From NCBI GenBank assembly GCA_025024175.1, contig QCXZ01000045.1:1490649-1554648 (forward strand): DNA of 64,000 nt, in the 5' to 3' direction. The translations under genes and the position numbers were made by a program. The number at the start of each line of letters is the position of its first letter. Position 1 is the first letter of the stretch. Origin of the DNA: Rhyzopertha dominica. Its lineage: Eukaryota > Arthropoda > Insecta > Coleoptera > Bostrichidae. This document shows positions 51,801-62,085 of the stretch, piece by piece. The notes under the pieces were generated by a model. It was not told the origin of the DNA, searched no databases, and was given only the letters and a program-made list of their open reading frames with translations.

Positions 51801-52261
51801 TATCTCTAACAATTTTTACTCATACATCTAATTTTGCTGAATTTTTTGCTTAATTTGAAACCCACCATTTGTTATCGACCTCAACCTGCTAAAATCCTTT
51901 CATGTATCATATTCATCTTGCCGGTTGAAATGCAAAATAAGGCTTAATATCATCAAAAATGTATTTTAAAAAATTTTACAGGATATACTTGACTACTGAA
52001 ATCTGCGGGGATTAACAATTAAACGCGCAATATAACTTATTACAAATGTAATTGTAGGTAATTGCTTATGATCAATTAATCTTATTATGACAATGTAAAA
52101 TATACTTCGATTGATACTTCTGCAGCAATTTTTATATGACAGAAAAGTATAATTTATGGTTTAACTTTAATCAGATATGCATAGTTTAAATACTTAAAGC
52201 GCCTAATGTCATCTGAGACTGAATGTGAGCACATCGCTAATGCTCTATTAAACTTGGATTT
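48831..52261. other. long stretch with no recognisable gene
   Basis: AT-rich. Open frames at 49298..49522 and 49541..49852 (plus) have no known similarity. Around 49190..49280 a segment ends gtgcaaggtaagat, a good splice-donor context that could be an untranslated first exon of an unseen transcript; nothing else supports it. Sequence near 51168 (tatacagagtgttcagatca) resembles the end of an insect transposon. No RNA gene seen. Confidence 0.45.
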
Positions 52262-54031
52262 TGAATAACCTTTTTAGTTTTTGAGTTATAGACGAAAATT
52301 GAAAAATTTCGAATTTCTCCGTAGCCACCGCGGTTTTTATATATTTCGTTTAATATGACTACTTATAAAAAGTTGACGTAGAATCACATGATTTTTTTTG
52401 ATTTTGTAAACACTTTTTGATATATAGGCCAAATTTTTGTTTTTTTTTAATATAAACCATAGTTGACTATGACTCCATCAAAAAGAATATTTTTTGTGCT
52501 TTCTCAAAAATATATAACTATATTTATCTTAATAAATAAAAAAGTTAGTCACCTCAAATCTGGTGAAGATATTAGATATACCCAAAACTCGTATTTTCTT
52601 TATTTTTTTAGGTACAACCTTAAGTTATATGTCAAATTGTAGGTCTTTTTAAACTGTTTAAAGATAGCTTAGTGAGTGTCCAAAAAAGTTTTTTGCGGAT
52701 TATCATATTTTATATTTAAAGTTAATTTTTGTCAATATTTTTCAACCTTACCCTATATAAAAAAAATGCTTCATTGTTGAATGCCGACTTTTGCCTTCTA
52801 CAATTTGTGTCATTACCATGTATGCCTAATTTTTACTCCTTCTTAGTGAAAAACAAGAAAAACTAGTCGCCGCTATGTTCATTAAATATGGTTGTTCAGA
52901 ATTTAGTGTTAATTTAGTAGCTTATTACAGTANAAATTGTAGAAAACGAAACCCTGCGACGAGGCTAGTGCGCAATGTAGAAAACCAAACTAGCCTCATC
53001 GCAGGGTTTCTTTTTCTAGCCTCTCTCTCTTTAGAACGAACTTTGTACTCGATTTATTTAAAAGTTACTCAAAATTTTGAGGTTTTGTTTGCAGCGATGG
53101 GTATGTAGGCATTATTTATACCATAATAAGCTACTAAACTAAAACTTAAAAAAATGTAAGCAGCCCTATAGGAGAACATGGCGGCGACTAGTTTTTCTTG
53201 GTTTTCACTAAGAAGGAGTTAAAATTACGGATATATTATGGTAATGACACAAATTGAAGAAGTCAAAAATCGCCATCCAACTATGGNGCAATATTTATTA
53301 TACGGAGTAAGGTTAAAAAATATTTACAAAAATTAACTTTATTTGCAAAATATTACAATTTGCAAAAACACTTTTTAAAGNGTTTAAAAAGACCTACAAT
53401 TTGACATATAACNTAAGGTTGTACCTAAAAAAAAAAAGAAAATACGAGCCAAGGGAGTTTTAGGTGGCGGACCCTGTATAGAGGTAAAAAAAATATAGGT
53501 GGCCATGGAAGTAAACATTGGAAACAAATGACGAATGCATCTGTCAAACTTAAATTTGTATTTATATTTGAGTATAACCATAGATAAATTAATTAATCTA
53601 TGGTATAACACTTTAAAAGCTATGAATAATAAAAGAAATTAAAAATATAATGAACGATATAAATGTATTAAATCAAACAGTAGAAACATAAGTTTTAACG
53701 GCCGCCTACATTTTCATACCCCCACATAATATCTTCACGAAATTTGAAAAAGCCTGTACTTTTTTATTTGTAAGATAAGAGTAGAAAGTTTTATTTTTGA
53801 AAAGCACAAACAATATTATTTTTGATGGAGTCGTGGCCAACTATGGTTTCTATTAAAAAAAACACACAAGTTTGGTTTATATCTCAAAAGTATTTGCAAT
53901 ATCAAAAAACTAATTGCGCCAATTGATTCTACGTAAAAAAATCTGTAAGAAACCATATTTTAGAAAATTAAATATAAAAACCCTGGTCGCTATGGAACCT
54001 TTTCGGAAATTCGAAATTTTTCATTACATTT
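52262..54031. repeat. 1.8-kb imperfect inverted repeat (long hairpin)
   Basis: Left arm about 52262..52947, right arm about 53011..54031, pairing along their length. For example, gactccatcaaaaagaatat (52469) pairs with attatttttgatggagtcgt (about 53816); ttaggtacaaccttaagtta (52608) with taacntaaggttgtacctaa (53409); and aaactagtcgccgc (52860) with gcggcgactagttt (53181). Arms have diverged, and the right arm carries an extra 250-300 bp at about 53451..53725, bounded by taggtggcgg and ccgcctacat, likely a separate insertion. No coding sequence seen. It could be a fold-back/MITE-type element or a hairpin-RNA source. Confidence 0.85.
52948..53010. other. short precursor-like hairpin at the apex of the inverted repeat
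   Basis: 22-nt arms, gaaaccctgcgacgaggcta (52948 onward, ending gt) and its near-perfect reverse complement at 52989..53010 (one mismatch), enclose a 19-nt loop. Arm and loop sizes resemble a microRNA precursor, but this is also what the centre of any recent fold-back looks like. The arms are GC-rich compared with the AT-rich surroundings. Confidence 0.55.
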
Positions 54032-54465
54032 TTTCGAATAAATTTATCTAAAAAAAGTAGAACAAGGTCGCAAAAATCTCATGCCTTTAGCTTTAATAAT
54101 AACCGACACCCTATAAAAACATCGAAAATGGCACATGGCTTACTAAATATAAAAAAGACTAATTTTGGCGATATCTCTTTATTCCGCTATTTTTTAATTT
54201 TTCATAAAAAGGGTATAACTACAAAATTTGAAGTCACGTGATTTCAGATAATGTAATTCAAATTTGCAAGTAAGCTGTCATTTTCGAGACAAAATATAAA
54301 CTTTGCCTTACAGTAATTTATTTGTAGGTATAAAATTCATTCTACTTTAACAATAGTGCGTTGCGATCTTCCTGCGTCTCTCGCGACTAGTCTGGTAAAA
54401 ACCGATGGATTTAGGAATATGCAATTTTAATTATTTGACTTGAAGTGTTTTTTCGTTTACCAAGG
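54032..54465. other. no recognisable feature
   Basis: AT-rich sequence between the long inverted repeat and the coding-like remnant. Nothing identified. Confidence 0.5.
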
Positions 54466-54630
54466 AAGCCATAAATTTTCAAATACAATCTTTTTAAATG
54501 AAGGTAGGAAAGGCTTGCGGCGATCAAAGTAACGTTCAAAATATTCTTGTGCAGCTTGGGCAGCATTTAAAATACGGCGTATGTAAAACGACAATATCGC
54601 GCTTTTCCAAAAATAAATAATTATTTGGAT
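54466..54630 (-). pseudogene. unidentified coding-like remnant
   Basis: One minus-strand frame reads IRRILNAAQAAQEYFERYFD then RRKPFLPSFKKIVFENLWLP and stops. Amino-acid composition (Ala/Gln/Glu helix, charged tail) looks like real protein rather than chance, unlike its neighbours, but there is no start codon and I do not recognise the family. It may be an exon or a transposon fragment. Confidence 0.25.
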
Positions 54631-54634
54631 AAAT

Positions 54635-55128
54635 TACATCTAACTAAAATGCATGCCTATGCCTTGCCTTATGCACCGCAACCAACTGCAGATATATCTA
54701 TTTCGCTATCATTATCGCTCATCAATGCAGTTTAAGTCTAGTGCAGACAGCATGGCATAGAACTAGTTTGGCCTATAAACCAAAGACTTGGTAAGACGTT
54801 AGTAGAGAATTAGATCGCAATGCCATTATAGGAACTACTTCCTAAAGGAAGTTACCCGTAGCCCGACGAATTGACATGCAGTTGATTGCGGTACAGACAG
54901 CATAGCATAGGCATGCATTTTAATGTATGTCGGTTCCTGCCCGCTTGCAAAAAGTGCCGTTGGGGGCTGTTGTCGAGTTGATGTATGCAGGTGCAGGCTA
55001 ACTTGTCAGGCTATAGGCCACTTCCTTTAGGAAGTGGTTCCTATAATTGCAGCTAGGTGGCTTTGCCATCGTATCAGTGTAATGCTGACATTGCCACCTA
55101 AATTTCTACTTAACTACATCTAACTAAA
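54635..55128. mobile_element. inverted-repeat element flanked by a 14-bp direct repeat
   Basis: The 14-bp tacatctaactaaa occurs at 54635..54648 and 55115..55128. Between them, 466 bp hold nested inverted repeats. aaaatgcatgcctatgcc with accgcaaccaactgca near 54646..54690 is inverted at about 54876..54922. cattataggaactacttcct (about 54824) is inverted at about 55021..55045, with the motif tcctttaggaagtgg. No coding sequence. The direct repeat is longer than normal DNA-transposon duplications, so the mechanism is unclear. Confidence 0.6.
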
Positions 55129-55797
55129 TTTGAAAGTACAAAGGTTTGTCATTTAATTCATTTCTTATAATTTGTCCATGGCTAACTAGATTAAAATCAG
55201 AAAAAACAGAATAATGGTAATAAATCTTATATTTTTTAATTATCGTATTGTTTTAGATCGTTGGAGGCATCTTTTTTAAATCCATAGCGAAGTTTGTATG
55301 AAAAAATAAGTATGTATCATACTTTGAAAACGACTGCTTACTTGCAAAATTGATTGGGAACATCTTTTTATATACCTAAAATTATAAACTGTGACGTTCG
55401 TTTTTCAAAATATCTAGTAAACCATTAACATTTTCAAAAATCCAAGTGCATTAAATTAGGCTCACAAAACTGCAAACCTTTTCCTATTTAACCTTCCTTC
55501 TATCACTGCTAGTTTCTACAATCCCATTGCTAAACATGGAAATAAGAACTCCCGGAAGAGTTCATCTAACGCTTAAGTAAATAAAAGCCTTCTAAATTAT
55601 TGTGTCCAATATATCACTTATACCAGTGACCAAATCGATAACGGTTCTGCCTAATATTGTTGAATGGACTTTTAAACTTGTTTCTTGTTTTAAATGGTTG
55701 GTACGGGCTGTTAGGAAGCTTTATTCCCTAGATGACTTATTAGGACATTGCGATTTAGATGTTATCTGTTATAGAAAAGTACTTGCCATTGTACTTC
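55129..55797. other. no recognisable gene
   Basis: AT-rich. An open frame of 67 codons (55602..55805, plus) has no known similarity. No RNA gene identified. Confidence 0.45.
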
Positions 55798-56162
55798 TTC
55801 TATAAATGATTCATGCATCCAGGGCGCTTATGGAAATTATCAAATAAATCAATTTGCCGCCTCTCAGGAAAGTGACGTATACTTATCATCTGTCGATTAA
55901 ATTATTTGATATATTTTAATATGAGAAAACGTCTGGAAGTGTACATTTTCAACATATTATGTAGTGTTTTGTGGGATAACTGACTTAAAGATTGCAGAAA
56001 GCTCACATTTTGGAGCTGTGGTATCTGGTGTGACATTAATCTGCCAAAGTTGCTACTATCGCCGTGCATGCGTGCATATTGTAGCTTAGCAGCAGTTACA
56101 AAAAGGCGGCACAAAGAATTTAGAAATCAACGCCGCCCGCGCTGCATGAATCATTTATAGAA
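55798..56162. mobile_element. small inverted-repeat element (MITE)
   Basis: 365 bp bounded by perfect 20-bp inverted repeats ttctataaatgattcatgca (55798..55817) and its reverse complement at 56143..56162. After the right end comes aaccctgta, a motif common at insect transposon ends. There is no coding capacity and no clear target duplication. It lies about 375 bp upstream of the fatty acyl-CoA reductase exon. Confidence 0.65.
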
Positions 56163-56536
56163 ACCCTGTACTTTTTAAATGAGTTTCCGGGCGTAATCAG
56201 CGCTTATTATTTTAAGTTCTGCACAATCGTGTTGTTTCCCCATCTTCTACTTTGAAGGATCAACGAATAACAAAAACAAGTGAAGTTTATTGCATGACCT
56301 TCCAGTTTATCTTCTTAGACTTTGAAACTACAAGTTCGCGTTGTTCTTTTATAAACATATAGAGACTGGTTACACGTGACACCACGTAATTACTGCTACA
56401 GATTTATTGCATTAAGACTTGTTAAAAAAACGTTGCACGCTGAATGCAGAAATGTTTCTGACGAAAAATCCACATAATGGCATATAGGTACATTGCTTTT
56501 TACCTTATAATGTCTCAACTGGCATCATTTTCAGCA
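56163..56536. other. upstream region or intron of the reductase gene
   Basis: Non-coding. It holds an E-box-like cacgtg at about 56376. Just before the likely start codon, cattttcag (ending 56534) looks like a 3' splice site, so this may be the end of an intron following an untranslated first exon. No TATA box can be assigned with confidence. Confidence 0.35.
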
Positions 56537-56872
56537 ATGGAAGCCAACGTGGAAGAAGTCCTGACCCCCATACAGAAGTTCTACGCTGGCACCAACATTC
56601 TGATCACCGGAGGCACGGGTTTCCTGGGAAAGCTGCTCATCGAGAAGCTGCTGCGTTCCTGTCCCGACATAGCCTCCATGTACATCCTGGTGCGACCCAA
56701 GAAAGGCAAGGACATGCACCAGAGGGTGGACGAGATCTTCGATGACGTCATCTTTGACAGGCTGAAGGAGGAGGACTCCAAGTTTAGACATAAGATCGTA
56801 GCAATCGGAGGCGATTGCAGCCTGCCAGAGCTTGGTCTTAGCATGCAGGACAGGCAGATGATCATCAATCAG
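56537..56872 (+). CDS. fatty acyl-CoA reductase, N-terminal exon (partial)
   Basis: 112 codons from ATG 56537 to a consensus donor (aatcag|gtattt) at 56873, ending in phase 0. It encodes MEANVEEVLTPIQKFYAGTN, then the nucleotide-binding glycine motif ILITGGTGFLGKLLIEKLLR (GGTGFLG at residues 25-31), then YILVRPKKGK and DCSLPELGLS. This is the start of the NAD(P)-binding Rossmann domain of insect fatty acyl-CoA reductases (NAD_binding_4 family), which reduce fatty acyl-CoA to fatty alcohol with NADPH, for waxes, hydrocarbons or pheromones. Family members are about 500 residues, so roughly four fifths, including the active-site YXXXK and the C-terminal sterile domain, lies beyond the window or is lost. 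An in-frame ATG at 56477 would add 20 residues, but a 3' splice-like cattttcag just before 56537 favours the shorter start. The exon is markedly GC-richer than its flanks, with no stop or frameshift. Confidence 0.85.
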
Positions 56873-57639
56873 GTATTTGCATATAATTGTGTCGGAGATG
56901 ACGGTTATATAGTCGGGGGATTCCACGAGCGTGACTGGGAAAGAAATTAGAGGAACGTCGGGTATACGACGATCATATTGCGGTCTCTTGATTTGCCAGC
57001 AAGCATTTACAGGGTGTCCCACCCAAAAATTAATGACATCTCGCTCTTAATAGTATTAATAATATATATAATATAAATTTTGTTAATTATAGCATAAAGC
57101 TAGTAAAACGATAGAAAGAAAAAGAAATACCTTCACTAACTAAATAACAACGTTACTCAGAGTCCCTAATATACATTAATAAGTAATAACTGAGGTTTAA
57201 AAACCTTCAGTGATCAAGAGATCTACGTGGTAAAAATATAAATATATAAAGCTCTCATAAAATAGTGATTTGGAGGCATTCACATAGGTTCTATCATCAA
57301 AAATGTCAAGCAGATTGTTCATTATTTAGTAAACGAGGGCCATTGTAGGTAAAACACCCTGTCAGCTACATTCACCATATTTTTAACACGTAAGTCTGTT
57401 ACACCTCAAGTATAATCCTCAATGCACGGTTTTGAAGTTTTTGCAAGCATGACATTTTATCGAGGTTGAATTGAAAAAATATTGATTTACAGTATTAAAA
57501 ATGAGGTTATATAATAGTTTTATATACTCTAGCGGTCGTTTCCATTGATAAGTTAGATACTCTGGATAAAAGGAACAATTTTTTTTTAAATAGATGAAAT
57601 CAAACGACATGACACCGTCAATAATTAGCCCTAAATATT
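56873..57639. other. start of presumed reductase intron, no other feature
   Basis: Follows the splice donor. The open frame runs on 26 codons to a stop at 56948, so retention would truncate the protein. The motif tttacagggtgtcccaccca at 57007 resembles the end of an insect transposon. No following reductase exon was found between here and 64000. Confidence 0.5.
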
Positions 57640-58110
57640 TTTAAGATGTTACAATATCTATTTTACAATTACAAATTGTAAACCTATACTATCTACATCC
57701 AAAAACTTATACTTATATCTAGTTGTTACAATCATACCCCTGGTTTTTGACACATTCAGTCGTTTCAATTTATTTGAAACTAAATATTTATTCATTTTTC
57801 TTATTGTAACACCTAAATTGCAATCGCTTTTAAGTAGGTAATGTATCATCCGCAAACAAATTTATAAATTCACGAGCAACAAACAAATTGAAATCATTAA
57901 CGTACAAAATAAACAAAAGAGATCCTATCACACTTCCCTAGGGCACTCTCTATATATTTTCTAACTCATGCGAGACACGCCCCTAATTGTTACTGTTTTC
58001 TATTACTGAAGTAATTTGCCAACCATGGATGAAGTATTCCCTGGAAACCATATTGAAATCGATTGTCTCAAAAGCCCTTTCTATATCGAGAAAAACAGAA
58101 ACAACGTACT
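57640..58110 (-). pseudogene. LINE (non-LTR) reverse transcriptase remnant
   Basis: In broken minus-strand frames: SVFLDIERAFETIDFNMV (motif A, with the first catalytic Asp), then a stop in place of the expected Gln in VPxGSVIGSLLFILYVND, then EFINLFADDTLPT (motif C, FADD), then a thumb-like stretch NKLKRLNVSKTRGMIV and YLGLIIDGVMSFD. This order is typical of Jockey/CR1-type LINE reverse transcriptases. Several stops and frame changes show it is dead. Endonuclease and 3' parts are not seen. Confidence 0.75.
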
Positions 58111-59282
58111 TATCTTACTTACTTATTATTACTTATTGCAGTTAAGATCAGCGTACATTTTACTAACAGTTAACTGAGGGAACTCTCACAGGAGTGATTA
58201 GGCCTAAATTCAGATTGGTAATATATCATATTTTTGTACATGTTGCATAAGCTGCTTGTACACCACCATTTCCAGTATTGTAATACTAATCTACGCTTAC
58301 AAAATAATATGTCCTAACATACTATTTTATAGCCACAGAATGTAAACTACTGAAGCTTGGCCAGTAGGGTAGGGTCCCTCTATAACGTAAACACCTACTA
58401 GGGAAGCTTGGTAATTCTACCCCTAAGGGCTGAAATAGGGGATGAAAGTGCGTCGTTTTAACAGCTAGAAGCCTGAAACTTTATTTTTAGACCAAAAGAG
58501 ATGGAACCAAAGAGCTTTTATATAGAGTATAATTAATAACAATAAATATAAGTAAGACTGAAACGTGACTAAGTTTATTCTTTTCGGAGGTTTCATTTTT
58601 TAATTGCCAAGTGCAAAATAAAATATCCCTTCATTTTCATAGTTTGAATTAAAATATTAAAAAATAACAGATTTCGAAGAAATCATACTAGCTTCTGGTT
58701 TGAAAGCTTCCGTGGTTGTTGTCGATTGACTTGTTGTTTTCCGGGCTCGAAAAACAACGTGTCATATTAGCTTCTGTTGAGTTTTTGGTTTTTGTTTTTA
58801 TTGTTTTTTCCATTCATTGTTTAAAAATTGTCTTAAGAAAATATCCAGGCGAATTCGAAAAAAAACGAAATATACGTCTTTTGACAACAACTTCATTATA
58901 TAATTTGTTCAACAAGAGGCAAGTACGTAATGGAACAACTTTGATCGTGAAAAAATTTGTCGCGAAAGTAACAATGTGGCAACACTCTCGTCCTTGAAGG
59001 TTCGTCTTTTGTACCCCTCTATCAGGCTTTCTAGAATCTTCTACAGATTGAATGCTTGTTCTGCGTCGGGTTGTGCGAACACTCTTCGTAAATAACAATA
59101 ATATTACGTGTACAAAGGTTCAAAAAATACTGCTTCTAACTACACTTATTTACACATTATTACCGAAATTAACTAACCTATAACATTACTAGTTCAATAC
59201 ACTACTAATTGAATTAACTTATTCAAAACAACACTTCACTCTAAAATACTACAGTACACTTCCCCGCTGTTAAAATCAGACT
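58111..59282. other. no recognisable gene; contains heat-shock-element-like sites
   Basis: AT-rich. A patch at about 58371..58450 (acccctaagggctgaaatag and around) looks like repetitive insect DNA. The perfect element TTCtaGAAtcTTC lies at 59029..59041 and TCCttGAAggTTC at about 58991..59003; they relate to the promoter-like arrangement just to the right. An open minus-strand frame (58814..59098) has no ATG start and no known similarity. Confidence 0.4.
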
Positions 59283-59378
59283 CACTCCTGCGAGTTTTTC
59301 GTCGCGCTTTATACCGACCGACGCATATTTTCGGGTGTTCCAGAAACATCTCCTTATCTAGCATGGAAGCTTCGAGAA
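59283..59378 (-). promoter_or_regulatory. heat-shock-type promoter arrangement
   Basis: Read on the minus strand: a perfect three-unit heat-shock element at 59366..59378 (GAAgcTTCgaGAA on the plus strand), a second with one mismatch at 59338..59350 (TTCcaGAAacATC), then TATAAA at 59308..59313, 24 bp further on. Heat-shock element, short gap and TATA is the layout of insect hsp promoters. Transcription would run leftward from about 59283. No heat-shock coding sequence follows within this window, so it may be a captured or orphan promoter, or an LTR-like control region. Confidence 0.4.
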
Positions 59379-60458
59379 CACAAGAAATAGAGGCTTAGGC
59401 AACCTCTCAAACATCAGTTTGGTTCCCTAATCAGCAGGTGCTGCTTTCCCCAAACCATAACACTACTCTCTCATTAGAAACTCACCGTCTCGATCAGACA
59501 AGTTAATTTAGATTTTAAAAAACGAATAGAAGCATGGGAAACTTTCTGAATGCACCGCCTGGCCAATGAGTGTATTGTAATCTCGTATTTTTCTGAACAG
59601 ACTACGTAGTGTGCCTTGTCTTAGGCACGCCGGATGTACCTTCTAGTTATTTGTATTTGAGATCATCCAACTTTTAACTTGCTGAAGGTAAAGTTTAGGC
59701 AAAGTTAAATTTCAAAAAGTTCAAATCATAATTTTTAGCTTGTTTTACTTGCTGTTGCCATTATGAATTCATTGACCCTTCTTCTGCTGATTTTAGTTAC
59801 TGCAACTCATATTATCACTCGATGTTAGCCGTCTTTCCAAAATAACATCTCTGGCACGATCAGTTGCGGTCTTCAAGATCTCCATAAACTACGTCGATAA
59901 TTCTTTTCACTACTCTGTAAGATGTGATGTGAGTCGTTAAGCCACACTAGATTTCTTTACTATTAATCATAAACTCCTTCACTGGGTCACTTTGCTCGAC
60001 CTGTGCTCCACGTATCTTGCAGTGGCCGCAATTGGCAAGCGATATCTTGTATGCTGCCTCGATATCTAATGCCTTGCCTAGGACCTGCTACGTAGGTGAT
60101 CAGCAACAATGCAGTCTCGTGGAGTTTTTGCTTTTGCATGGTCTCTTCTTGGGTTCTCATTTTGTTTTGGTTTTCATTGGTTTCTCTAAGTACGATGGCC
60201 CTTAATTTTTTTATCTTGGTCCTTTTTTCATTTCCTACGGGAGTTGCAGTAGCTGTTGTAATTGCACATAAATATTCTATTCTATCTTCTGTAGTGCGAC
60301 CTGTAGCTTAGAAGAGTGCCTTTTCAAAGACGTGCAGTATACCTTTCCAAGGTAACCTAAAAATATCTTCAGTCTCAAAAAATTGAGAGCCATAAACCAA
60401 ACCTTCTGGTGTTTATTGAGCCGCCAGTTCTCGTAAAGACACCCACCATTAATCGCAA
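59379..60458. other. no recognisable gene
   Basis: Moderately AT-rich. 59800..60300 has scattered coding-like minus-strand snippets (for example KIRGAQVEQSDPVKEFMINS) that could be an ORF1/gag remnant of the neighbouring LINE, but the frames are too broken to name. Confidence 0.35.
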
Positions 60459-60803
60459 TTAAGAACGCCTCAGGCTTAAAGGCCATTTACGTTCCTGAGC
60501 AGGCGTAGGTCCAGTGATGCAGGCCCTAGATTGTCTCAGTTCCGGCGCGTCTTCCCAATACAAGCAAAATTGACGACCAAGCCACTTTGTGATCTCAGCT
60601 CTCAGTCTGCTTTCTGGGACAGCAATTGAACGTTGCTGACGCCGTCCATTTCGCAACCTATCGGCCCTTTCATTGCCTTCAATGCTTGTTTGAGCTGGCA
60701 CGCAACCCTATTGTATTACGATTACGACAATCCAGTAGTAGGCCTCAACGCATCCTAACACAGGAAGCGCCCGAACTGCCGCCTGACTATCGCAACAAAT
60801 GTA

Positions 60804-61982
60804 CTGTCTCCAAAAAGTATCGCGAATATTGTGGGTTTTTTTCAAAAATTAATTATTTATTCATCAATATCTATTTTGTCTCCTTCAAAATAATTCCCAC
60901 CAGATATACACTTGTGCCAAAGTTTTTTTCCAATCCTTGAAGCTCTTCAAAAAATCATTTTTTGTGATCTTGTTCAGCTCCTCCTTTGATACCGTATTTA
61001 TCTCCTCAATCGTAGCTTAGCGTCGTCCTTTAAGGGGTTTTCTTCAGTTTAGGGATACAAGAAAAAGTCACGGGGGACTAGATCTGGGGAATACGGCAGC
61101 TGCGGCATTATTAATGTGTTTTCTTTGGCCAAAAATTCGCACATAAGCAACGATGTGTGTGCAGCATTTTTGTTCTTCCACAAATCCAGCCGTTTCTGGC
61201 GGGTATTCCTTAGAGACCGTTCTACCCTGTGGAAAGAACTCGATACACTAGGCCCCTACAATTGAAGAAAACTGTAAGCAAAACCTTCACATTCGACGGC
61301 GCGCTTTCTTCGGTCTAGGCTCGTACGGCAGCTTCCATTGGGATGATTGAGCTTTGGTTTCCACGTCATAACTATAAACCCATGATTCGTCACCAGTTAT
61401 GACCCACTGGAGCAAATTTGGATCGTAGCAATATTAATGCTGTTTTGGTCGAAATTGAGCAATTTTCGAGCAATTTTGGTACAAATTTCGCGGCGACCCA
61501 TCTCATGCCGAATTGTTAAAAATCGAATAGCATATAATGTTTAGGTCATGAGCAAGTTCTCTAACGGTGATTCGACGATTGGCCAATACTATTTTCTTTA
61601 CTGCATCAATGTTTTCGTCTGTTGTTGACGTGCTCCGGTATCCGGCACGCTTTTCGTCGTTCACATCTTCTCGGCCCAAGGTAGCTTCACCATATGCCAC
61701 AATCAACATTCGGCATGCGTCCGCACACTTAATTTTGTTTTTCACACATTTGATACAGTTTCTTTGATCCATTTTTTGGAATAAGCAAAAATCGAAGACG
61801 AGCCAAAACACTTGCAAACAAAACAGCTGTCAAACATTAACTGAACATTCAACATGACCGAACTTATCTGTATAAATGAGACAGCGCCACAAAAAATCAA
61901 AAATCGAATATATTACGTAACCCGCGGAAACTAAAAATTCCTTTTTGAACGGAGCGCTACATATGCAATCCGGAGGACCCTG
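60804..61982 (-). mobile_element. mariner transposon, degenerate copy
   Basis: Flanked by TA (60802..60803 and 61983..61984). Joining the flanks at one TA restores the motif order of a LINE RNase H reading frame. Terminal inverted repeats are imperfect: CTGTCTCCAAAAAGTATCGC on the left; on the right, read inward, CAGGGTCCTCCGGATTGCAT then GTTCAAAAAGGA and CGCGGGTTACG. The left end appears to have lost about 20 bp relative to the right. The element encodes a broken Mos1-like transposase on the minus strand. Confidence 0.75.
60857..61772 (-). pseudogene. mariner transposase, multiply broken
   Basis: Starts MDQRNCIKCVKNKIKCADAC and MLIVAYGEATLGREDVNDEK, then IDAVKKIVLANRRITVRELA (N-terminal DNA-binding half). 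After decayed sequence it ends near AHTSLLMCEFLAKENTLIMP, PYSPDLVPRDFFLYP and GGNYFEGDKIDIDE, stopping at 60857..60859. PYSPDL.P.DFFLFP carries the third Asp of the mariner DD34D triad. The intact family is about 345 codons; only about 305 codons' worth of DNA is present, with deletions (the segment after GEATL is fused), stops and frameshifts, so no active enzyme is possible. Confidence 0.85.
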
Positions 61983-62085
61983 TACTGAGGTTCTCATAAG
62001 CACATAGCAGGATTGAATAAATTTCCACTTGGAATATGCTAGGGTACACTCTCATTTGAACACCTAATTGTACCCTCTTAAATAC

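Larger units (their letters stand above)
60459..62085 (-). pseudogene. LINE RNase H domain remnant, split by a mariner
   Basis: Right part (61985..62085, minus) reads YPSIFQVEIYSILLCAYENL. Left part (60459..60803) reads YICCDSQAAVRALPVLGC, then SIEGNERADRLRNGRRQQ, then ESRLRAEITKWLGRQFCLYW. SIFQ.EIY.I..CA, ICSDSQAA..AL and IEGNERAD.L are consecutive motifs of the RNase H domain at the end of LINE polyproteins, with acidic residues E, D and D of the active site. The 1.18-kb mariner (60804..61982) sits between the first and second motifs, at a TA. A one-base frame difference across the junction, a stop and other changes show decay. Confidence 0.75.

Noticed and set aside
56531..57022. Minus-strand open frames of 163 and 95 codons opposite the reductase exon
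   Set aside because: Antisense shadows of a GC-rich conserved exon; they show no motif of their own.
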